A stretch of DNA of 64,000 nt from Siderastrea radians (Eukaryota > Cnidaria > Anthozoa > Scleractinia > Rhizangiidae), in NCBI GenBank assembly GCA_964017195.1, contig OZ024890.1:20593701-20657700 (forward strand), read 5' to 3'. Numbering within the stretch: position 1 is the first letter of the stretch; each line of letters starts with the position of its first letter. Below the pieces are notes generated by a model. It worked only from the letters and a program-made list of their open reading frames with translations. It searched no databases and was not told the DNA's origin. Below, piece by piece: positions 11,801-23,800 of the stretch. Both the position numbers and the translations under genes were made by a program.

Positions 11801-14800
11801 TAACATTTAGTAAATGTAACCAGCAAATCCAATTTCTTCTTGGTAACAGTTAACTTTTATTAAGGAACAATCAATACAGATATTTAACTAAATTATTTAA
11901 ATCACTCAAAGTCTGTTGCTTCACACCCTTCCTTGATGAGTGGAAACTGTAAATTTACAAGAGCGGCACACAGTTGAAAAAGAATGTCTGCCTAACAGCG
12001 TAGGTAGTAGGGAACGAAACTTAATATTTTAAAATCTTTCAACCTAGCGTTTGCCCTCTCTACATGGATCCTTGCTCTGGCAATCGATTTTGTGGCTTTG
12101 GCCTCACTTTCTGTAAAATATACACATTATTCAGAAAGGGTGGTATGTGAAGAGAAACACCATTTGGCAGAATATCTTGAATTAGAAAACCCTTGTCTGC
12201 CATAATGATATCCCCAGGCACAAAATGATTCAATAATCCCGACTGCTGTACAATCCTTATCAGAAATTGCACCAGGGTACAACTTGCTTACACAAGTGAT
12301 AACTGCATTTGGTGCCACTCCTACAATGGCCTTTGGAGGAATTCACACTCCTGTAGCCTGAATATGTAGCATTTTGTTGACTCACTAAGCTACGGGCTGC
12401 AACCTCAATATCAGTGCAGTCAATAACCAATCTACAAGAAGTAAACTGAGAAAATGAAGATGGCGCAAATAGCTTATTTTTATCTATAGGGGGGACAGAT
12501 GTCATGATACATGTATCTTGAAATAAAAAAGAATGCAAAACATGAATAAAAGTAGTTACAATATTTGCTATTGCAATTGGTGTAGCTTAATTTGCCTTAT
12601 CTTCATTACAGTTATAAAAATTTGACCTTCAAAAGTGATTGATTCCACTTTCCAACCAGAAAAGTAAGTGATGGAATCCTTGAATCTTAATGCATGATTT
12701 ACTGCAATATCAAAAACCTCTCTAGTTGGAAGCCCTGTTTCCATTCTTATAACCTCTGCAGTCAATCGTGAAATAGTGTAGCTTTTCTTCCAGTAATTCT
12801 CTCTGGCCTGTATGTCTACAAGTTCTTTCTTTACTTGATCTAACTCTTCGATAACTCTGCCTCCAGAACAATTTCCTTTGTGCTGGCTTTCTTTGTATCC
12901 TTGGGGCTTTCATTTTGCTGTTGCTCCTTTCCTTTAATCATTGCCTCCACCATCTCTTGCAATGTCTCCTTCTTTGCTACTATTTTCTTCTTTTTCTTTG
13001 GTGGTCCTCCCTCAGCTGGGAAAATTTTGTCTTCATTTCTCCACAAATCTCTGGTCCGAAAGATTTACTACCATCCCTGAAATGGCAGCTGACACTCTTG
13101 AGTATTGACTCGGCTCTGTCTTTCTTCCTATTTTCCGAGAGATATATGAAAGAAGAAAATCACTCAAGCTTATTTCTCGACTGCCCTTAAGTAGTGCAAT
13201 TAAAAATGTTAAAATAAAGGGTAAAACGTATGCTAGAACTCGATCTTGAAACGCTAAAGAAAGCCATGTGATTTTACTATAAACACGCTCCCTGCGAGAT
13301 TGCACATACTGCGAAACCTCATCATCACACAAAATCAGGCCGCGAATGATCCACTTTCTTACTTTCTTCGACTGAAGACATTTGATGATTGTTTGGTTCG
13401 GAAAAGTTAAACTTATATAATGTAGGAGAAGGCTTAATCCACGGATATTGCCAAACCAAAACAATGCGCCGATCGACATCGAAGACACCTGAACTCGATT
13501 TGTTGTGAATTGTTTCGCAGAAGCTTTTCGTGTACAAACACTAGAATTCAGTTTTATGCTATTACAGTATTTTTGAGCAAAAAAATATACAAACCTTAGC
13601 AATCGAATCCATCGTCTGTATTCTACGTTCTTCTTTTCCTTGCTCGGGAAGCCAAAGAACTTACGCTTACACGTATGGCTCTCGGACTGATGGTTACAGT
13701 CGGGTGCGAAGCACTGAACCATTTCGACCTTTTTGACCTTCTTAGAGTAAAATTTACATTGCGTAACTCTAGGAGAACCCTGAGGCAAAACGTGACAAAG
13801 ACTTCTATGGAGTCTTTTCTTTTTTTCGCGTGGTTTGATTGAAGAAACATAAGCTGCGTGACCGACGCGCCATTGTTTTGTTCTGTCAAAAGGGATTGTT
13901 TAGAACAGAAAAATTTAGCGCCATGGCAACGTGACGTCACACTTTAGTACTCTATTTAGGCAAAAATTAGTGGAAAGTTAACAATTTTACTTCAGAAATA
14001 AAATGTAAGTTGCAGTTGAACCTTTTATTTTCCTACTTCTACCGGTGAATATCCAATACGTTTTCAGAGCTCATGGATGGTCAACTTTCGTTAGGGTTTT
14101 TTTGACGTTCTGCATGATTTGCATGACACGCGACTTGCTTTACTTTGTTTAATTTGTTGGTTTTCAGACATTTCAGTCAACCACCTACGTTCTACGTATT
14201 GTCAAAACAGGAGTCTGCCATCAAATGTACGTTTCCTGTATCCACAAAATTTTCGTTCGAAATCGGTTAAAACTAGCGTTTATAAACACAATTGAAATAG
14301 TTTTATAACTCTATTTATTTCTCCTGCAGACTGAAGCTGCTTGCTTTGTAGTCAAGTCAGTTACAGTGATTTTCGTCTTTTTGGTATGCAAATCGACCAA
14401 AGCGAGTTTACATTTGTAAATTTCCCATGGTACAAAGTTATTTTTAGCTGTCGTGTTTATTTTGGGTCTCAACCTACAGACTAATAAATTTGGTCTGCTT
14501 TGCCTTCGAACAGTATGAAAACGTTCAAATTCAGCTCGCTGATCTTACAAAACCTGCTCGCTTTCCAGTCTCAGTAAATATTTGTCTCGTATTCAAATTG
14601 ACTCATACAAGCTGGTTGGAAATCAAAATATTGTGAGTCTGTCTTATGTATAAATTTCTGATGTGCTTTTTCGGGAATTTTGTATCGCGGCTAAGTAAAC
14701 GCAAATAAACTCAAATCAAACCTCAAGTCACAAAACAGCACATTTGAAGCAATTCACATCTTCGTGGTTCACACCTTTTTGGTTTACAAAGTGTTTCTGC

Positions 14801-17800
14801 TTCGTAGCAGAACACAAAAACTCACGAAATACAGTAAGTGGATCGAGTTGGTTATATCAAATCTCAAATTGGCGAGTCCGTCTTGTGTATAATTTCTCGT
14901 GTGTTTAATTTGCGCCACGGCTAAGTAAACACTGGACTACAAAGCGAATAAAATTCTACCAGACCTGAAGTACACAAAACAGCGCATGGTGTGTTTAATT
15001 TGCACCAAGGCTCAAGTAAACACTGGACTACAAAGCGAATAAAATCCTGCCAGACCTGAAGTACACAAAACAGCGCATTCGCGAATGCAAACACGTCAAA
15101 GCCCAGGGGTCGCACGCCCATCTAAGCTGTATGAGCATGTGCCGCTGATAAGAAGGGTATCAGTGTCACAGTGGCACACACCCACCCAACATCTCACAGG
15201 GTAATCCCCCTGGCCTCCCAGACAAAGACAAATACCATCGGACAGCACCGTTCTTTTAGGCTTTGATGACATTAGCCATGAAGTCACTTTCGTGACGTCA
15301 TTGGCTAAAAATGGAGAAAAGACTTATTTTATTGCTCCTGATCTTTAGTTGCAATGGTGGTAATCACAAGCAAAGTAATGAGCCCATGTGCAGAAAGACA
15401 AACAACAGATAAAGGGCAATGACCTGATTGTCCACCAGTGGACAAACTCGTAACAAAAGATATACACCCGGTAGATCAAGAAGTGTGTAAGAAAAAATAA
15501 TACCTGTAAGTTCTAATACCACTAGCACATCTGGCATGGGTAAGATAGACCAGAGGTCCTGAAAACACAAACTTCAAATTCAGTGTTACAAAGCCAAGCA
15601 GCAGTTCATAATAGACTTCTCTTAGCCACAATGCGAAAGATGACCAGAGAATAGATTCTAGATCACAAAATGGGCCATTACTAACTTAAGTGAGATGTTT
15701 ATTGGACAACTATACAACATTAACAAGTCAAGAAGGCACAAATTTGATTTCTTATGTTATTAGCCTACATAGCTGCCTGGATTGTGTCCGCGAAGATGAA
15801 CTTAAATGGAAGAGCTGCGAGAACAAGAGGAGAAGCCAAGAGGGGAAAGGGGAGGAGGCACTTCGCCGCTCATTGTCATGGCTTACACTGCTCATACCTT
15901 CACGCACACACAATACTGACTGCCAGCTACTCACAGGCTATTATTTTATCAAACCAGTATTACCAGTAAAAAAAGGAAGGCACTGACCAACTGACCCTGT
16001 TCTGTTCTAGTGTAACTGAAACTTCTGTTGTGCTGTTAGCCCAGGTGTAGTGTAGTGAGACCAGTTTATTTACAAGATTTGAAGCTGGAGTTTCCAGCCT
16101 AGATAGGACCTCGAGTGACAAAAGCAACAAAGTGCTTTTAAACTGGCCAGGACACACCAGGCCCCAGTTGCTCAAAAGTTGGATAGCGCTATCCACCGGA
16201 TAAATCTCTATCCAGTGGATAACGCAATTGGTTCCCTAACACTTATCCACTGGATAGTGTTTTATCCGGTGGATAGCTCTATCCAAATTTTGAACAACTG
16301 GGGCCAGGAGACAATAAATTAACAGTAAGACAGCTTTATTTTGAAAGATTTTTCCATTGTACTCTGTTTATTGAAAATCTAATTATTGCGGCCTTTATAA
16401 CCATCTACAACACCACACAAATTGTGTGAAAATGTGGCAAAATTGATTCCAAAGGAGTAAGACAAATGAAGAGGCAATAACAAATGAAGTCATAACAAAT
16501 AAGTTTTATATGAAAGTTTTTAAGATGTTTTAATTTATTGCTTTGATCTCTGATCCCCCCTGATCTCAAATCTTGTAAATGAACTCATCTCACGCACCGA
16601 GATATTGGGATATCAGTGTATTTTTTGGCCCAAGAGAATGGCAGCTATATTAAGAACGGTTACCTTCATTTTGAATTTTCCAGGAGGGTGAAGAGTATCT
16701 GACCGTAGAGTCCCAGAGTTCAATATAACACAATCTACTTCAGTCACATTGTGTATGATATCTGTTACAAAGTTTCCTGTAACAACAAGAAAGTTGGTTT
16801 CATTCTCCAAATTTAAATATCAAACACCACGTTGTCAGAAAGTTACCCCAACGTGTTCACCAGGTCTATTTTGAGGGTAAGGGGTAGGGGGTGAGGAATA
16901 GGGTTTAAGGTATGAGGGGTGAAGGGTACGGGTAGGGGTGAGAGATGAGGGGTGAGGGGCAGGGATGGGATAGGCAGTTGGAATAAAGGGTAGGATGAGG
17001 GGTAGGGTGCTATAGTTTCGTGTAGACCAAAGTTGTACAAATTTTGATTTCACAAGCTTGCCAGGCAATTGCCAGACACCTTCGAGATATCAGAAACAAA
17101 ATTTATGAAATACCCCTATCCCTCACCCCTTCTTCCCAACCCTAAACCCTTATGCCTTACTCCTCACCCTTTCCCCCTTACCCCCTATCCCTCCCCCTCA
17201 CCCCTCTCTCCTATCCCTCACCCATCCCCCTATCCCTTACCCCTATCTTCTACCTCTCACCTCTCATCCTCTACCCCTACATTCTTTGCATTTTTCTTAG
17301 TTTTGTATGCAACTCATCAAAGTTAAGGGCCCATTAAAGTATCTCGTTGCTATGATATGCGGTTGCCATGCACGTGCAAATTTTACTTCCGGTCGTCCGC
17401 AAATTTTTCGCGCGCATTTTGGCCTCCCGGCGCCGGCCCGTCGCTGGTTCAAGTCGCCGGCCGATAATTTTTTTTATTTCGTTGCGACAAACACAAAAGA
17501 AACTTTTTTGTTTACTTTTTAAAATGATTTTAATTTTCTGCTTTACGTTTACAACATGTGAGTTGTGCCTTTATTTCTTAGGCTATGTTTACACGGGACC
17601 GGTCCGGAACGGATCCGGTCCGATTTTCAGACCGTATAGGCCTTCTGTTTACACGGGACCGTTCTGGAACAGGTCCGGAACGGATCCAAAACTGGACCTG
17701 CTGTTTTGCAGGTCCAGTATCGGATCTGATCCGGACCGGTTCCAGAAAGGTCCCGTGTAAACACCTGGACCGGTTCCAAACAGTTCCATGTAAACAGAAG

Positions 17801-20800
17801 CCGATCCGGTCCGGTTCGGTTCGGAACGGTTCCGGACCGGTCCCGTGTAAACGTAGCCTTAAACTGGGTGTTTCAGTTGAAAAGGAGCTCGTACGCACGT
17901 AAACAGAAAGCGCAGCGATGGCTGCAAGTCGATGGGGAAATGCAGATCGCGAAAAGCCGACATTCAAAGGTTTTCAGTGTCAGGTCGGGGATAGAAATGT
18001 CAGTGATGTGGAGGCAAACCCAAATAAGTACTGTGCCATCATCCCGAACCCATAAAGAAATCCCTGTGTCCGCGGCCGTGACTTCAACTGCTCCCAAACT
18101 ACCTGACGTCGCTTGCTAGAAAACTGTAATCGATGTGCAAACCTGTGAACTGTCCTTCTGAACCTGAGCAACTCCAGCGTTTAGACAGCTCTCCAAGGAA
18201 CGAAGCTCTCGAGGCCACTGACTTGCAGCCACTGTCGCAAGACACCGTGGAGCAGCATACAGCAAGAAAGGAAACTTGTAAACTGTCCTTGAAAGCAGCT
18301 CTATCGCGCGAATCTCATGCCACATTGACAATGCTATTATTAAAGCACACGATAGAATACCTGACAAATAATGGTGAGCTCAATACATCTGATGGGCAAC
18401 GTCTGCTAACAACATCACTTGAGAAATTAGCAAAAAGTAATTTAAGCGTTCTAAAAGACTGTGACTGTAGAAAGGACTGAGAAATACGAATTTTGTTCGG
18501 TAAAACAAAACACAGTTGAAGAGTTTGAGTTCGAGTGCAGTCGATGTGGACAGAAATTCAGCTCGAAGAGTGATACCTCTGTTGTGAAAGCCACAACTCG
18601 TCCAAGGTCTGCAATACGTAACGTAATCGTTGCTCTTTCATTCCTTGTCAGTGGGCAGTATTTCAAAGATTATCATAAAATTCTCTGGACTCTAAGTCTG
18701 GACCAAGTCAATTCGACTCGGTGGATCCACATTGTTGAATGGCTTGTGCTGTTCGTAAAACAGATCGCCGACTGGAGCGTGAAAGAAGCGAGAACTGAAG
18801 CAGTCCAACAGAAAAACCAATCATCATTACACATCCAGTTCGACGGCTTTTATCTGACTCGCGGCCATTATTCCAACAACAGCTCAGCTCAGCTCAGCTA
18901 CCGTCCACGATGCCAAGAATGGGAAATTATCGCCTTAGCGACCTAGCCATTTAACGCTTAGGCACCTGGCCATTGAAAAAAGTAGCGTCACTTCCGGTGC
19001 TGCGAAAAATGTACTTTTCTCGTCGAGAAGCAAACATAGCTGCTGCATTTTAAAAGAATTCGAAAAAACATCTTTTTTTCTCGAAATTTAAGCATCCTTT
19101 TTGCGAAAAAACAGAAAACAAAAAAATTATACCCAAAAGAGTGGTCAAAGAAGCACATTTTTCATTCTTATTTGTTTATTTTTCTTCGTAAACCAAAACG
19201 CATGCTTAAATTTCCTCAAGACGGCTTATGAAATGGTACGGTACAAGAAATTATGGACAAAAAGGTAAGTCTTGAAGTAAAAACGCATTTTTCTGTTTCT
19301 GATCACGTGACATGGGGCGTGGTCCGATGACATCATAAACTGAACCATACTTGCCCTCAATGAATGTTGTCCAAATTTGGTCCAATGAAAGCATACATTT
19401 GTTGAGTTACAGCAAACTCATTTTTCCCTAGCAACGGCCTAAAAAGATACTGTAATGGGCCCTTAACGGAATTTTTACCCACAGAAATTTAGGCAGCCAA
19501 TCAATTTTAATTAGCACAACGTCCACAAACTCTAAATACTGCAAAAAATAAGGGTAACATCCCTTATGACAAAATTAAGGTTACACGCCTCATAAAATTT
19601 GCAGCTTCTTTTACCTAAATTAGTTTCCTTTGTTCTGATGCTGGAAAACCTTCCATCTAGTTCAACCTCCACCTCACCAATGACTTCTTTCATCATGTCA
19701 TTCATCACACCTAATAAAATTAAAGAGATCTGATGTATTCATGCTTACCACACAAGAAATAGGTAACAATGCACAACCCAAGTTAGCAAGTGCAACATAA
19801 AGTACATATTCAAAAGAATAAAGGGGTTAGTTTCTAATGAAACTGCAGTACTTTGTTGGTGGGGAAGTGAAACAAACATTTGGATTTATCAACTGCGTTG
19901 ATAGGGTGAATTGGCCACTGTAAAGAATCCCTTTCTTGTTGCCAATTTACTATCACTATTCTCCTTAAATTTCTTATGTTACTAGTTGGGAGAATCTGAT
20001 AAAAAATCAAGACATCTGATCATTTGTGATCATTTTCTTTATTTTCATGACCTGTATGTTTGATCAAGTAGTAATATTGTAAGGATAAATTAGATGCTTG
20101 TCACTATTGGGGCTTAAAGGGTTAAGTTGGATGAAAGGGTTTGACCAGCTCAAGAGCGTACATGTACTAACAGATGGTCAAGCACCCTTAGCGTTTGTAT
20201 AAATGTACTGTGCCAGCCAGCATCAGACTATTATCCAGTAACAGGAGTCTTCTGAAGGAGTATAAAATTATCTGCACCATACTGTACTCACCAACAAACT
20301 TATCAACAGTCAATTTTACTTCTGGATCTTCTGGTATATCACTTGTAATTTGAATCCGTTGAACATCTAAACTAAAGGTGTTGTCATCACTGAATGAGAC
20401 AATAATACAGCTTAACTCTCTGAAGTCTGTTCCACTCTTGATAACTTGAACACTGTTAATCTTTTAAAAAAACACCAACAACAACAAGCAGAGAAATTAG
20501 GTTTTACAGTAAAATAGCAATACTAACCAAAGGATCTTTCTTACAGGGTTTTCTGTGCGCAATTACATAAATTCTTTTTAACACAATTAAAAACTAAAAG
20601 AAAGAAGCCTGCTTTCCAAGCTTTGCACAGACTCTATCTGTGAAAAATTGTTTTCACTTTTTCACATTAGGATTCTGCCAGCTTCATTTTGCCATTTAAG
20701 ACAAACTTACACTTCTTATTTCTTTTTGAGAATTTTTTGGAGGTCTCAATCACGGAAAGTAGTACTGTATGAGAGGCAGAACTTGACAGTTCTGTTTCCC

Positions 20801-23800
20801 ACAGTATTGACCTGCTTTTCAAAAATTTGAACCAAAAAATAAAATTGAACCACGACATACCTTCTCGGCAAAATAGTCATGATCATGACCACCTAATATA
20901 AGATCAATTCCAGTTGCTTCTTTGGCAAGGCGGCGATCATTTGGTCCTCGCATGTGGGTCAGAGCAACCACAAACTCTGCCCCCTAGAAGATAACATTTG
21001 TATACACAATTTCATTAAAATGCTTCTACCTGATAAAGTTCTCAGTTATAATTTATCAATGTTGCAAGAACAAGTACCATAAGTAGGTGAAGTATGATCA
21101 TCCAGGTGAGTGTAGCGCTGCTGAGAAGGACTGTTTGTGATGACATTGACTGATGTTTTGACAACTCGAGCAGAAGTTATCCTGTCAGAGTCTTTACTTC
21201 ACCTACTTATGACATGACTCCTGGGTTCAAACCATTTACAGTGAAGAACAAGTACCGTGGAAGCCTGTTATTAGGCACTCTACCAGAACAAACCAAAGCA
21301 ATCAAACTACGAATAAAACCCCATAAAACAAATAAAACACCATAAGCACCCCCTGTCTTGTCCTTACCTCTTCTCGTAACTCCTTTGCCAGCTTTGTCCC
21401 TTCTGTGACAAAATCCAGGTATGTAACCTCTTCTCTGTCCACTGTTGCTAGGGTAACAAGCCATTCCTCTTCAACCAAACCAATGAAACCAATCTGAATA
21501 GTAAATAAAAGCAGTATGTACATGAACAAAGTACAGCTATAAAAGTTAAATGGGTGGTTCCAAAAAATATCCATACCCTCCCCACGGAAGGGATTGGAAT
21601 TTCCGGGGGGTGGGGGGTCAAAGGCCCAGGAAAATCCTGAGCGGGTGGGGGGGGGGGGGTGTTGTATCAATTTATATTATTTTTTCCAGACCGGTTCCAT
21701 GATTCCCATAGGTTAAATTTTCTTTGTTTGCATTTTGCTTACCGATCCGTGGATGCAAACATTGATCTTGTTAACTGCACAAAAGTAATATTTTCAAGGT
21801 GGTCAGGCTTGCTTTCTGGTGCTGCGAGAGTCCGGTGAATTTACCAAACAGCGGCTGATTAGCGAACAGCTCATGCTGTGGAAGACGAGTAAATCCCGTA
21901 AATTACACCAAGAATCTCTGCCACACATATTTAAGCAGATACATCTGTCATTTGATTTCGAACTGTATCCGTCTCTGCTAGTAGCAGCGCAGACATTTAC
22001 GTTGCACTTCTTCGTTGTTGTTCGCCGGCGTGAAAACTATCGTTTGAACTGAATTATTGCGTCAACATTGAGCACAAACACAAACAGTTCTTGATCCCGC
22101 TACGAGTAATTCTTGATCGAAAACTATGTAAAAACACGAAAAAGACACGAATTTGACCGAAAACTTGACTCATGGCTTATGCCAGAGTAATAACGACCTT
22201 CTCGCGGCCCCGAGAGAATGACGTATCAGACATCTGCAAACATACATCGCGCGCGGGTAACTTTTGGCAAAAATAGAATCCAGTGTCGTGATCACTCGTG
22301 CATGACACGTTGCCTGTGAAGCAAAAACTTGAGAACGAAGTTGTTCCTTCTCTGAATCATAAAATTAGGCAACGCGGCGTCTCGAACATCGCTGCCGTCT
22401 CATAAAATGCAAGGCACATTCCTGAATTGTCGGAAGTCAGTAGACTTGGTCTTCGCACGGGCTCTAAATAATCAGGCTCGTCATAATGACGTGGATTTTA
22501 GGAGATCGAAAGCTAAATGTTTCAAATACCGCACGATTTGTTTGTGACACGGATTTTTATAAACAGAAGTGTGAAGCGTAATTTTGTTGTTTTGAGCTTC
22601 GCGGCGTATTGAAGTTGAGTAAAGGTAAGTGTTGAAATGTTTATTTTGCTGTTTTTGAGGACATTTCGCTTTTAAGGGGCAGTGTTTACAAAGGCTAGCG
22701 AGAACATGGGAGTTGTTTGCATCCAATGCCCATCCGCGCTCACGTGCATTCTCTCAGTGCACAAGACAGAAAGCAATCTATACTTGCCACTGTAAACCCG
22801 GCCCTTACAGATTTAAAGCTGGAACTAACTTCTATAGTTTAATAAATAGCGTCCCAAAAAACTATAACACTAAAAAAAGGAAAACAGTAAACACAAACAT
22901 TCGGTGGAGATGAAATCTCAATCACATAACAAACAAGGCCTGAGTATCACCAATCTAAATTGATTCCGTTGCACCAGGTCAGAAATACATTTCTGCTTTT
23001 CGGTTCTGCCCAATTTTTAGAATTTTGGTTTTCTAAACTTGTCTAAGACCTCTCAGTCTTTCGTTTGTCTTTCCACGGTCTCAAACTAATATAATAAAGT
23101 TTCATTCATTTTTAGTCTGTATTGGAGCAGGGGTTAACCCACAAAAATATAAATGTCACGAGTCGGTTAGCTATCTCAGCATTGACGTGAATATGTCTTC
23201 CAGATGTCTCTAGAAACACAGCTTTCTGGTGATAAAAAATTGGTCTGAACCCCTACGTGAAATCAAGAATACTAGACAAAATGACGTTTGAACTCAAAAG
23301 AGGAGAAGTAAAGCTTTTTTAGCAAAAAGCGTTTCCGCCTGCTGTATGTAGCTTAAGGATATCACGGTTTAAGAACGACTTGAAAGAGTCGTACAGAGGT
23401 CACTGGTTACAAACAAACAAAGTTCTCAAGTTGCATATATACATTTAATTTCTTACATACCGGAAGTGCAAATTGTCCATAACAGGCCACGGGAAACCAC
23501 GAACTACTAAAGTTAAACCTTTTTTCCTTAAGAAAAGGGGAGGGGGGTGAGAGACTATGTGCCGCCTGTAAATTCTTTAGAATTTCTTGTTTACTATACT
23601 TAAGTAAAGCAAAAATATATCAATAATATGATGATCAGAATGTGTTTATTCTCAAATGCAGAACTAATATCGTAAATGGCAAACGTTTCTCTCGCAGAAT
23701 GCATGCCGATTGAATTGGCCGGTCGCTTTATAAATTTGTCGTGCTTAGCAAAACGACGTTTTTCGGCTAACAAAATACAACCGAAAGGAAGCACATACTG

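Larger units (their letters stand above)
10248..13953. mobile_element. ISL2EU-like DNA transposon, decayed
   Basis: Ends are inverted repeats starting AGAGTACTAAAG and containing (T)GACGTCACGTTG; both are flanked by AT, a possible 2-bp target duplication. Inside are two convergent genes: a YqaJ-type nuclease (plus) and a THAP-DDE transposase (minus). That pair is the hallmark of ISL2EU elements (established knowledge of the superfamily). Both genes are frameshifted, so the copy is dead. It sits in the intron between exons 9 and 10 of the host gene. Confidence 0.8.
17327..19462. mobile_element. Kolobok-like DNA transposon remnant, TTAA duplication
   Basis: The ends GGGCCCATTAAAGTATCT and (reverse complement of the right) GGGCCCATTACAGTATCT are inverted repeats, directly flanked by TTAA on both sides (17323-17326, 19463-19466). 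TTAA duplication is shared by the Kolobok and piggyBac superfamilies. The internal coding remnant has no piggyBac features and resembles the Kolobok/Mutator-like transposase family of invertebrates. A second MITE is nested at 17581-17858. Confidence 0.7.

Noticed and set aside
13033..13788. 251-aa continuous minus-strand frame
   Set aside because: Only its first ~65 residues (THAP start) are real; the rest reads through the transposase intron with no domain.
17368..17967. Overlapping 105-130 aa frames rich in Gly/Pro/Arg
   Set aside because: They translate the GGACCGG-rich MITE in both strands.
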